Assembly: GCF_958295425.1 (NCBI RefSeq)
Contig: NC_081146.1
Location: forward strand, 27,046,764 to 27,110,763
Direction of reading: 5' to 3'
Source of the DNA: Solea solea
Lineage: Eukaryota; Chordata; Actinopteri; Pleuronectiformes; Soleidae
DNA: 64,000 nt
A program made the translations under genes and the position numbers. Position 1 is the stretch's first letter. Every line of letters starts with the position of its first letter. Of the stretch, positions 14,101 to 24,490 are shown piece after piece. The notes beneath the pieces were generated by a model. The model did no database searches and was not told the DNA's origin. It saw nothing but the letters and a program-made list of their open reading frames with translations.

Positions 14101-17100
14101 TTGTGGGTCCAATATGTGAGCGTTGTGTCTGTTGTGGGTCAAATATGTGAGTGTTGTGTCTGTTGTGGGTCAAATATGTGAGCGTTGTGTCTGTTGTGGG
14201 TCCAATATGTGAGTGTTGTGTCTGTTGTGGGTCCAATATGTGAGTGTTGTGTCTGTTGTGGGTCCAATATGTGAGCGTTGTGTCTGTTGTGGGTCCAATA
14301 TGTGAGTGTTGTGTCTGTTGTGGGTTAAATATGTGAGCGTTGTGTCTGTTGTGGGTCCAATATGTGAGTGTTGTGTCTGTTGTGGGTTAAATATGTGAGT
14401 GTTGTGTCTGTTGTGGGTTAAATATGTGAGCGTTGTGTCTGTTGTGGGTCCAATATGTGAGCGTTGTGTCTGTTGTGGGTTAAATATGTGAGCGTTGTGT
14501 CTGTTGTGGGTCCAATATGTGAGTGTTGTGTCTGTTGTGGGTCAAATATGTGAGTGTTGTGTCTGTTGTGGGTCCAATATGTGAGCGTTGTGTCTGTTGT
14601 GGGTCCAATATGTGAGTGTTGTGTCTGTTGTGGGTTAAATATGTGAGTGTTGTGTCTGTGAGCGTTGTGTCTGTTGTGGGTTAAATATGTGAGCGTTGTG
14701 TCTGTTGTGGGTCCAATATGTGAGTGTTGTGTCTGTTGTGGGTCCAATATGTGAGCGTTGTGTCTGTTGTGGGTCCAATATGTGAGTGTTGTGTCTGTTG
14801 TGGGTCCAATATGTGAGTGTTGTGTCTGTTGTGGGTCCAATATGTGAGTGTTGTGTCTTTGCATATTAACTAAACAGGAAATGACAACATTTTGGGGATT
14901 ATAGTAAAGTTGAATTCCCTTTACATGTATACATACATATAAATGATTTATTAATCTGATGTGCTTGTGAATACTGCTATAGACTGAATGTGTCTAAATG
15001 CCTTGAGTCAAGTCATCTGATATATTCCCATCCTACCTGCCTTTCATTTTGTGCACTCATAATCTCGGAATATAATCTGTCTCATTAGATATCTCCACAT
15101 CTGTTTCGGTTCCTGATGACAAATGGTTATCTACACTGGAAAGCACCCACTGGCTAGACTACACAAGGTAAATGCATAACCAAAAAGAATCAAGGTCTTT
15201 CTCTCCACTCCTCGTCATTTCCCATCTGGCAGTTTTTAAGTCAAATTGTTAACAGACTGACTGATGAAGAAAAGCGGTCAATCCCAAACCATAAAACCTC
15301 AAAATCTAAATGGAAAACAGCTAAAATAATATGACAGCTGAGTTGTAAGTGAAGCAGGGTTCTTTTTATGTCATATTATCTCACAACAGCAGAGACAGAA
15401 TCATCTGAACAATGAATTTACTGCTGTGTTTGTGACATGAATAATAATAATACGTTACTTATGAAGTAGCAACCGAGGTCTGATGCATATTACTTTCCTG
15501 TGCTTGTAGGTCGTGTTTGAGGAAAGCTTCAGAAGTCGCCTGCCTGCTTCGTGGTGGTCACCTGACTGTGGCACTGCAAGGTGAGTCATGTGACTCCAGA
15601 CTGCAGCTCATATTATTCAATCCATTCATTATTCAAGGTGCCTCCCTCCCATTAATCCCTCGTTAGGACGTGCCCTGAAGAAGCTTTCAAAGCTCGGCTC
15701 AGCCTACATGCACACTGTCAATTAGCCTTCATGCAACATGCTTTCAAGACAAGGTGGCCGGAACAATCTGAGAATGAGAGAAGAATTGAAACTAAATTGC
15801 AAGAAATGGAGCACATGATTGGTTATTACCATATACTTTGATATCGATATATATCACAATATAAAGCAAATCAATATGTCTGTAAGGCTTATAAATGGAG
15901 TCTATATCCTGGTAAGTGAGATATATGTGGATGTAAAACTCTAAAATAAAATATCTACTGTTTATGATCTGTATTACACAGTTATCACAGATACCTTATT
16001 TTGACATGACAATATCCAAAATCTAAGACCATATCTTGTCTCATTTCACGATATAAATCAATTTATTGCCCAACGCTAGTTTATAGTTATATATTTATAT
16101 TGAAAACTGTTGGAGGTGCATTAGAACCATGTGGACCTAAAGGTAGGTGTAGCTCTCTGTGTACCTTTAAAGAGATGGAGCAGGGTTTTTACCTGTGACT
16201 ATGATATTTTAAGAATATGGGCATTGATTAATTTCACTGTTAAATAGCCCTTTCTGGCTTTGCCATCTTTCACTCCCTACACCAAAGTCTGTAGAGAAAA
16301 TCAGTCGATTTTCATCATGGCAGAGTGGAGTTGTTGATCCACTGCTCAGGTTTTTTTTGTAGTTATTTTCAGTGCTGCTGAGTGCATGTAGAGATACTCA
16401 CAGACTCCCCGAGATTAGTGTTGCTTTGTCGGAGGAAGACGTCAACTGTTGTTTGTTGTGCACAAGAGGTGTCAACTGATCAGCCGGTGTTATTAAGATG
16501 GATCAGGTGGCAGGGAATGCTGCTAAACAAACCACGTAAACCCAGACATGCACTGAAGGTGACCTACTGTCTGTGCTGCCTTCAACTTTCTCCTGCAGAT
16601 GTAACCAGCAACTATTGAACATGTGTTGAAATGTGAATATATATATATATATATATATAGTATAATAAGGGGGAACAATAAACCCTCTTATTGTGTGCTC
16701 TCTTAATATGAGGCATCATGAATATAAAAGTCAAGTAAACAAGTAAACAATGTGTCATGTCAGTGAGAGTGAGTATGAAACAGCATGTTTTTAATTCAAA
16801 GTATTACTGTCATTGTATAATCTAAAAAGGTAAAATGATCCAACAGAGGTCCTGGGAATGAAAAGGGACATTTTGAAATGTTTGTTCTGAAAAAGGTAAA
16901 ATGAAGATTATTGGCTGGCCTTGTGTTATAATCATGGCTTGTGGAATTAAACTGAAATAAAAATGTGAATCATCTGAGGACTGGTAAATAATGCAATGTG
17001 AAAGTCTTTGGCTGATTGATCATAAAACACAAGAACAGATGATAAGATCACCCTGCAGAGTTTTGCATTTTTGTGTTTGTCCTTCATTATGATTGTTTTC

Positions 17101-18555
17101 CTAAGCATGTGAGATAAGAGAAGTCACTTATTACAGTTACACACATGACAAAGTACAATCAATGTAATGTGACAATAATATGAGGAGTTTGTTCTTGTCA
17201 TTAGAGCAAAGTAACAAGAAAATGCAAAAGAAAATAAGAGGGCCATTATTATAAAGAGTAGAGGAAAGAAGACGGTACCATTTGCACAATTTGAACTTGG
17301 AAGTTTATAACTATTCTAATTTCAGTGAGGTAAAAGTAAGAGGGGGACCCTGACCCTGGTTTTGTAGCAAGAGGTTTTGGTCTTGAATGGACCTCAGTCT
17401 CCTGTCAGAGGAGAGCGGGTCAAACGGTTCCTCTTCAGAGTCCTGGAAGTGGACTGTTACTGAAGGGAGGGCGGATTAACAACAACAAGCACTATAAACA
17501 ACCAGCAGTGTCACATCTGTGTCATCTGCTTGTATCCACTGATTGTTCTCTGGTGTCGCAGAGGCAGAGGACCGGGACGTGAGCTGTGTGGTGTCCAGCC
17601 TGGTGCAGGTCATGTGTGACCCTCACTGTCGCACCCAGCGCGGTTTCCAGGGCCTGGTGCAGAAGGAGTGGGTGATGGCCGGCCACCGCTTCTACAGCCG
17701 CATCAACTATCACCGTGACAACGACAAAGAGGAGGTCAGAGGTCACGCTCCACACGGAAAACACAAGACACAAGTCCACAAGACAGCCACAGTGTTTATA
17801 CAGCGCTCTTATACATGAACAGGGTTTTCTAATAATTAAATATGGATTTTCAATCTTTTTTTAAAATATTTTCCAACATATTTCTATAATGGCTATAGAA
17901 TATAGAATAGCTATATATAATTAAATGAGATACTAACTAGGGCTGGACAATGTATTGATATTATATCTATATCAAGACATGAGACGAGATACCATCTTAG
18001 ATATTAAGGTGTTTGTGATGACGTTTCCTGGTTTTAAAGGCTGTTGCATTTATAATAATAATCGTATTTATTATATTGAATACATTAGTCAAATACACTA
18101 TTAAATATGATAAATTAAATATTATATTTATTGATTGAAACAAACACATGGAATTGACATAATTTTACTGCATATACAATTAATAACAACACGTATTTGA
18201 CACGTAAATATCCTTCATTTAACAATAAAAAGAGCCAAAGAAATAAAGCCGGTATTACCTGAAATGAAAAGTAATAATAAGTGTATTTTAAGATCATGTA
18301 ATACAGATCATAAAAGTCCAGCCTGATCATACATTTTCTTTCTTTCTTTATTTAATGTCGCACTCCTTTGAGAAGCAGAAACGTCTCAAAAGGGAACTTT
18401 TCATGTCCAGAGAAACAACCTGTGTGCAGCTTTATATCCACAAATATCTCACTTATCAGGAGATTGCCTAAAATATCCAGATATTATTTCTTAGTAATAT
18501 CGCCCAGCCTCGGCACTAACACATTGTCATCTTTTTCTGTTTGGAATGAGCGTGT

Positions 18556-18594
<39 letters not shown>

Positions 18595-21500
18595 GATTGT
18601 CTGAAGTTTGTAAACCACTCACTCTCACATGAAAAGGCCACAGAGAAAATCTGAATTCTCAGTTTGTGGGGACATAATAATTTCTAGTCTAAGTTTCTGT
18701 CAAACACCAAATTCACAAAATAACACGTTTGAAGTTACTTATGGAGGCAGCAGTAGATCAACAGACGTAAAATCGTTGTTTTGTTGCAGTGATTATGAAG
18801 TCAAGTTACAAATTGACACAAACTTTTCTGGCAGAAATCTTGATCTAAAGATATTGTAGATTTTAGCATAGATTTCAGCGCTGAATATCCATCAGTACCT
18901 CAAAAACCCTGCACTGTCACTTTAAAGTGAGACATATTTCACTCTTAAGTTTAACATAGGACAAGTTAAAAATGTCATTTTAATCCCTTTCCTTCTTATC
19001 CTTTCATCAACCTTATTTTCTCCTAATATTTCCCTTCACTCCAATCACTTAATATCGTCTCTTTCCCTTCCTCTGTCTTGTCCTTCTTTGGTCTATTTCT
19101 GTCCTTCTCCTTTCAATCCGTCCTCACATCCATCTGTCATTCCGTGCAGGCTCCAGTCTTCCTGCTCTTTTTGGACTGTGTGTGGCAGTTGTGGTCCCAG
19201 TATCCCTCTCGCTTCCAGCTGACCGAGGACTTCCTGTTAGCGCTGCACGACAGCGTCCAGCTGCCGCTCTTCTCCAGCTTCCTGGCCAACTGCCAACGAG
19301 AGAGATGCAAACGCTCGCAGGTAGACCAGCTTTGACTTGTCCTGACAAATTAAATTAAAGTCTAACTCATTGTGAATTACATTTTACATTAACAGTTACA
19401 CTTAGAGCTGAAACAATTAATCCATTACTAAATTAATCAACAACTATTTTGATCATCGGTTTGATGCTTTTTTCATGATTAAAACCAGATTTCCGATTGT
19501 TTAAGTTTCCTAAATGTGAGTATTTTCTTCATTTCTTTGCTCTGGAGAACAAAGAAATCATTAAAAGTGAATCATTTTGGTTTGTGGACAAAACAAGACA
19601 TTTGAGAACATCATCATTTCCAGGTTTGACGAACACCGATCAACATTTTTTAAGGTTTTCTGATATTTTATGGACCAAACGATTGATCGAAAAAATAATC
19701 GACAGATTAATCGATTATGAAAATAATCATTAGTTGCAGCTGTAGTAACACTTCCTAACACATATTATATATATCATGGTATTTATTGATTTATTGATTG
19801 ACTTGTCCGGTAAATCCTTTCTTATCTTAGTTAATGACACAAAAACACGTTTTTCAGAACCATGGTCAGTCGTACACGCCTGTCAACGGCTGGAGAGACG
19901 GGCCTCATCCCGACTCTTCCTCAGATCCATGTGACCCTCCTCTTCCTCCGGTGTGGGACTGGGCCCTGCAGTACAGCAAACACAGACAAGACCGCTTCAC
20001 TCAACCCGTCCCCCCGAGCCCTCCGCTCCAACCACTGCTCAATGGAAACCTCAACACCAACCCAGACACTCACAAGGTAGCGGTTGTCTCGTCTTTTTCA
20101 TGGTGCAACACGCCCTCTAGTGGCCACTGTTGGCCTCTCTCAGTCCAACAGACTGCAGCTCTTTCTTCAGTGAACTGACGATACATTTTGTGCAGTTTGG
20201 ATGTTGACCATTGTTTGGAAATCAACACATTTTATTGGATGTGTTGTTTTAAATTTTAAACAAAGGTGAAAATACAGTTTAATCTGCACATTTTGCTGGA
20301 TTATCAGTATGGGAGCACTTTAAGTGGTAGTTCAGGTGATTTGAAATGATTTTATATGAGTTACCGTCACACAGTCAAGACTTTTGGAGGTTTTTGTTGT
20401 TATTGTTGTTGTGTTGGGTAACAGACATGTTTATATTTAAAAGTTACTAACCATTACACCGCCTTTTCCACTTGGGAACTGTGGTTTGTTGCATTGTAAA
20501 CCACTTCCTCCTGCACCAAACCACATAGAGAAAATCACCAAGTTTGGTTTATTCTTTGTCGTTTGTCTTTTTCCATCTCGGTCATTGTTTGAAAAGAAGA
20601 CGACAAACAACAAAGAATTAACCAAACTTGCTGATTGTCCTGTAATCACTTTATTGTGGTTAAAAAAAATAACAATAAAAAAGTTGACAGAAGGTGACAT
20701 GTTTGTTCATTCTTTCAATATCTTGAGCATTTGTGCCACCCCCCCCCCACCAACAGCTTTTATACAGTGAATGAAACTTAAATGAATCAGCTTTGACTTC
20801 AGTGTGTTGTGTTCCATTTGCAAGTGTCTTGAAATAAACCTCGACTCACGTCTCTTCTCACTGACTCACTCTATCCACCAGCTGACTGACACCATCCCCG
20901 GCTCAGTCTTCCTCTTCTCCCGAGGAACCTTCTCCTGTCCGGCTAACCTGCTTCCCTGGCGCAGCACCAGTTCAGGCATTTACAAAAAGAGCCACAGGAG
21001 GGCGCCGTCCTCCGAGGGCGTACCCAGCCTGGAGAGGCTGCTGAAAGCTTGGGCGCTGACTGAGATTCCCCAGGGCCTGACTTCCAACTCTGGATCTCAA
21101 GGACCTCTTGACCCCTTTGAGCCTTTACTGCCTGTACTGATGGGGCCCTGCATGGGCCTGTGGAAGGAATGCTACCTACGGGGGGCGCTCCATGCACAGG
21201 TATGTGGGAAACATGCTCTTATTTTATTAAAAAATCTAAATAAAAAAGTCACTTCATTATTCTGATGGACTCTCATATTGCGTCCAGCCTGTATGAGAGT
21301 TCAGCAGATGATTTAAAAAAAATACAAAATGTTCTTTTGTCCTCGGTTTTAATGGCTGAACTGGGATTTGATCCTGTGCTTCCATAACATCAAAAACAAG
21401 GTGAGTCTTTGGGACTTTTATGTTTCTCAGACAGATATTTTGTTTGTACAGATACTGACGACAGGAACTGGATCAGGTTTAAATGCTAACTGACCTGATG

Positions 21501-23811
21501 AGACTGGCACACGCAGAGGTTCAGAGGTCACAGAGGTTCAGGGGTCACAGAGGTTCAGGGGTCACAGTGGTTCAGGGGTCAGGGTCACAGAGGTTCAGGG
21601 GTCACAGAGGTTCAGGGGTCACAGTGGTTCAGAGGTTCAGGGGTCACAGAGGTTCAGGGGTCACAGAGGTTCAGAGGTTCAGGGGTCACAGAGGTGTTTA
21701 ATGTGGGTGATACTGAGTTCTCGATATAATCTGTGAGAAACAATTAAGAAGTTCTAACTCTTAAGATATTATTTTTTGTCCATATTACCCTCCCCTTTCT
21801 TGAAGGCCAGTATGTCAGCCTTACATAAGTCAAATGTCACAATTGGAGCTACGGAATTGGGTAAAATCGAGCAGCGACAACCGTCCACATGCAAATCAAA
21901 TATGTTCAGCAGAAGCATCTTTAATAATCTAACACAAAAAGCCGACCTGTTTTTTTCCTCCATCTGTTTGTTCCTGTGTTTCTTTGTCATCCTCAAGGCA
22001 ACATTTTGGAATGTAGGTTATGGCCCAAGGATCTGGATCCAGAGATGCACCAGAATCTGGATTAATGATCTCTATCATTTGCATGTAGCTTTGTTTGACT
22101 AGAATAGGGGAAGTATTTATGAAAAATTGTGCTTCCCATCCTCAGTTTCCCCTGAGTTGAGAAATATCTTCCTTCTTTTCTTTGTTACATGCTCACCAGT
22201 GACACTTGTTAGCAAAGATGGCGGACACTGTTTACATTCAGCCAATGAGGCCCCGCCCCCCTACGAGTGGGTCTAAAACGTGCCTCGGACCAAATACTAC
22301 CCGTGTTCTCGTAATGCAAAGGTGAAATGTTCCTTTAACCTTGCGAGACAGGGTTTCCACATTTTCAGTGATTTATTACAGTACTACTGTGTAGTTTGGT
22401 CAAAATCAGGATCTTGATCTGTTCTCTGTAATCGACCAATACAACAGAACTCTGTTTTACAAGAACCTTCCATTTAATATTCCACATGTGAACAGAAACT
22501 GCTTTTCTCTTATATTCACTGAAGACATTTACAAACTGTGAGTGACGACACTTTACTGAAGACTCTGGAATATCACGGAATATCACGGAATATCACGACT
22601 GCGTCGTCACTGGATGACGGGCCTTTGATGTGCAGATTAGTCCGAGCTTTTGATCGACAGCTCCAAATATGGACGTGGAGCAGCGTCGGTGACGTGTGCA
22701 CAGTGGTGTGTGGATGTGTGTTAAGAATAGTGCAGGCTCTCGTGGGAGGACACACTTGTCTGTTTTAAAGGAGCTGCAGTGGAACAACTAAAATACCATT
22801 TTAGGTTCATGTTGTAGAAGTTTGTGTCATTTAATATTTTACCCTACAGTGCCACTCACAATTAAAGTGATAATGATGTACTGTATAATTCTTTATTATA
22901 GATTTAACAGGTCATGTTAAAAAAAACACCACCTAGCTTCTGTTAGTTACTCTTTATTCACACACTGCAGGCTGATACACAGCCTCTCTTATTATTGTGC
23001 GACTCTCACAATAAGGAGGAGGAATAACTCCAAATATGCAGGTGACAGAGATATTGTCTCAATAAAAAAACATCTGCACAAAGAAAGCTGATCCGCTTTT
23101 CTATGTTGATAAGAGCATTAAAATGAGAAGAAATAATGGGACAAAAAGAAATTACCTGAAACCTGAACTATAACTTAAAAACCTGGAATGAAACCTGAAT
23201 GAAACCATACAAACAGTAAAGGTGATGACAGCCATTGAAATGAATGGCAGCTACAGAAACCGGTAAGAATGCTGATTCCTCTGTGGCGTGAGACGTGAGA
23301 CGTGAGACGTGAGACGTGAGGTTGACTGGGAAACTCTAACCGTGTTGTTCTCCGTCCTCAGGCTTTCTCACATCCCATCTCTGCCAACCATCCCCACCCA
23401 GTGGAGCGACTGGCCGCGGAGGTTCAGGCGCTCAAAGACAAACTATCTCAGGCGTCCGCCGGCCCGGACGTGAAGCCGCCCATCAAGACGGCCGAGCGCC
23501 GGCTGACCGACGCCAACCTGAACCAGAACACCAACAACGGCACCTTCCTCTTTCCGGCCTCCAGGCCTCACGGCACGTGTGTGTCCAGAGTTACGGCTCC
23601 GCCTACCTCCACCAACCACCAGCACGCCTCCTCCAGAGGCCGTCCCCCGACCACAGCCGCTCCCTCCCGGTCCAGCCACAGGGACAACAGCAGCAAACAC
23701 ACCTTCCTGTTTGGACACTCCTCATCAACAGAGGCTCGTCCCGATCAACGCTACCACCCGGCTCCCAACACCGCCAAGCTGCCCAAGAGCAACGGATCCG
23801 TAGCTTCCTGA
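4884..23811 (+). CDS. mtmr11: Myotubularin-related protein 11 (catalytically inactive), 15 of its coding exons
   Basis: Exons: 4884-5020, 5213-5282, 6307-6446, 7304-7388, 9049-9196, 10608-10695, 10864-10952, 12477-12604, 15089-15167, 15510-15580, 17562-17734, 19150-19320, 19858-20076, 20882-21199, 23362-23811 (stop TGA). All have AG/GT borders and every junction keeps frame, giving 787 residues without the missing first exon. Residues 1-144 form the PH-GRAM part ([14 protein letters not shown]); about 145-460 form the myotubularin phosphatase-like fold ([66 protein letters not shown]). The C-terminal part has [18 protein letters not shown] and CYLRG, signatures I associate with MTMR11 rather than MTMR10 or MTMR12. 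The Cys-X5-Arg catalytic loop is absent, so it should be a pseudophosphatase, presumably a membrane-associated partner of active myotubularins. The last exon (about 149 residues, rich in Ser, Pro and Thr) is poorly conserved. Confidence 0.93.
7581..7955 (+). mobile_element. Palindromic-ended MITE-like element, copy 1
   Basis: The right end (TTTCAGCTCTA) and the body match the copy at 9643-10001, including shared internal tracts such as GTTGATCGGTGTTC and TGATGATGTTCTCAAATGTC. The left end is eroded (AGATAGGCAACTAAC). It lies in the intron between exons 7304-7388 and 9049-9196. No coding capacity is visible, so it would be a non-autonomous element. Confidence 0.75.
8383..8447. repeat. TCC trinucleotide microsatellite
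   Basis: Pyrimidine tract of CTC/TCC triplets ending in TTC triplets, inside an mtmr11 intron. Confidence 0.9.
9643..10001 (+). mobile_element. Palindromic-ended MITE-like element, copy 2 (best preserved)
   Basis: The left end reads TAGAGCTGCAACTAACG and the right end CGTTTCAGCTCTA, forming imperfect terminal inverted repeats that begin TAGAGCTG. Both ends are followed inward by ATTAATCGATTA-type palindromic tracts. Its length is 359 bp with no open frame of note. It is the reference copy for those at 7581, 13035, 19403 and the decayed one near 23965. Confidence 0.8.
10953..11125. repeat. GT followed by TA/TGTA microsatellite directly after a splice donor
   Basis: A GTGTGT run merges with the GT donor of the exon ending at 10952 and then becomes a long TATATATG-type tract. 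Open frames across it (Ile-Tyr repeats) are spurious. Confidence 0.9.
12188..12370 (+). repeat. TA microsatellite plus right end of an AGGGCTGG-family element
   Basis: A TATATG run (12188-12226) is followed by ACCATATCCAAACTATAAC and ends in AGCCCAGCCCTAGCT. The latter matches the right side of the elements near 15815 and 17938. Confidence 0.5.
13035..13291 (-). mobile_element. Palindromic-ended MITE-like element, copy 3 (internally deleted)
   Basis: Inverted relative to copy 2: it starts TAGAGCTGAAACAATG and ends GTTAGTTGCAGCTCTA. At 257 bp it lacks about 100 bp of the interior (the TTTTGTCCACAAACC part is gone). Confidence 0.8.
13681..14858. repeat. 31-bp minisatellite in mtmr11 intron, about 38 units
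   Basis: The unit runs TGTGAGCGTTGTGTCTGTTG then TGGGTCAAATA. Two sites vary between units: GCG or GTG near the start, and TCAA, TTAA or TCCA near the end. One unit near 14650 is truncated (GTGTCTGTGAGCG). The array lies in the intron between exons 12477-12604 and 15089-15167. Because 31 is not a multiple of three, it produces long open frames on both strands, which I do not treat as genes. Confidence 0.97.
15815..16080. mobile_element. AGGGCTGG-family element, partial copy
   Basis: It shares ATATCGATATATATCAC, CATATCTTGTCTCATTTCAC and the end GCCCAACGCTAG with the fragments at 12258-12370 and 17938-18512. Confidence 0.5.
16638..16662. repeat. AT dinucleotide microsatellite
   Basis: A pure TA run inside an mtmr11 intron. 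Confidence 0.85.
17938..18512. mobile_element. AGGGCTGG-family MITE-like element, near full length
   Basis: The left end reads CTAGGGCTGGACAAT and the right end ATATCGCCCAGCCTCGG, which are inverted repeats of each other with mismatches. The interior is AT-rich and shares TTTCCTGGTTTTAAAGGCTG with 5436-5465. From memory, AGGGCTGGGCGATAT starts a widespread teleost DNA element. No transposase is visible. Confidence 0.55.
18556..18594. repeat. ACAG tetranucleotide microsatellite
   Basis: About ten uninterrupted ACAG units. Confidence 0.95.
19403..19744 (-). mobile_element. Palindromic-ended MITE-like element, copy 4
   Basis: Inverted relative to copy 2; it starts TAGAGCTGAAACAATTAAT and ends CATTAGTTGCAGCTGTA. 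The interior retains the AAAACAAGACATTTGAG segment that copy 3 lost. Confidence 0.8.
21517..21695. repeat. 17-bp minisatellite in mtmr11 intron
   Basis: Units of AGGTTCAGGGGTCACAG, some shortened to AGGTTCAG or lengthened by AGGGTC, in the intron after exon 20882-21199. Confidence 0.9.
23284..23321. repeat. 7-bp GAGACGT short tandem repeat
   Basis: Four to five GAGACGT units just upstream of the last mtmr11 exon. Confidence 0.8.
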
Positions 23812-23964
23812 TGTTTGCCCTCGGTCGCTCCTCAGACCGCTTTCTCCTCCTGTCGGCACAACGTGATCCGAAAGGAGACGTGAGTGAAGCGGACAGAGGG
23901 GAGTCCTCGTCGATAAGGCCTTTGCACATCAACCGCAACGTCAATAATGATGAACACTGAGGTG

Positions 23965-24225
23965 AATTTTGATGCACATTCAATATCGATCGGTGTTTCA
24001 CAAACCTCCAAATCAAGAAATCATCAAATGTCTTCGAAAATGACGAAAATGATTCAGTTATAAATGATTCCTTTTTTTCATATATGGAGCAAAGAAAATA
24101 TTCACATTTAAGAAGCTGAAAAATCAGACGACTTGTTTAAATGACTAAAATAACAACTCAAAACCATTCGTCAATTATCAAAATACTTCATTCATTAAGT
24201 CATGGATGATCGTCGCAGCCGTTAC
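23965..24225 (+). mobile_element. Decayed MITE copy 5 within mtmr11 3' UTR
   Basis: It retains ATCGATCGGTGTTTCAC, CATCAAATGTCTTCG and CACATTTAAGAAGCTGAA in the same order as the copy at 9643-10001, but both terminal inverted repeats are unrecognisable. Confidence 0.6.
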
Positions 24226-24445
24226 TTGGTTGATGTCGTGCTTATGTCAGTGTTTTTAAAGATGAGAGGAAACTAATTCTAACTCTGTAAATATAGTCCA
24301 GTGTTGACATGACGTCACACTCCTCGTGTTTTGTTATTAAAGCTTGGACCGACGCCGAGCGCCACAGGAAACCTCATATAAATATGCTGAACACAAATGA
24401 GACTGTTTACCATATTTACAGTAACAGTCCCCTGTCATACGTACA

Positions 24446-24446
<1 letters not shown>

Positions 24447-24487
<41 letters not shown>
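24447..24487. repeat. TA dinucleotide microsatellite
   Basis: A pure TA run within the presumed mtmr11 3' UTR. Confidence 0.9.

Positions 24488-24490
<3 letters not shown>

Larger units (their letters stand above)
15510..17734 (+). other. mtmr11: Exon pair holding the degenerate phosphatase loop of mtmr11
   Basis: Active myotubularins carry a Cys-Ser-Asp-Gly-Trp-Asp-Arg loop between the LRKAS helix and the LxSLVQ helix. Here exon 15510-15580 reads [20 protein letters not shown] and exon 17562-17734 continues [18 protein letters not shown]. Neither the nucleophilic Cys in its motif nor the Arg is present. This supports loss of catalysis, as in the MTMR10/11/12 group. The intron of about 2 kb between them shows an AGGGCTGG-family remnant near 15815-16080, a TA run at 16638-16662 and nothing else I can name. 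Confidence 0.8.

Noticed and set aside
13996..14864. Open frames in the 31-bp minisatellite
   Set aside because: They are repeat translations in all frames, lying inside an mtmr11 intron.
23443..24016. Minus-strand and alternate-frame open frames over the last mtmr11 exon
   Set aside because: They overlap the phase-compatible mtmr11 exon and have no recognisable motif.
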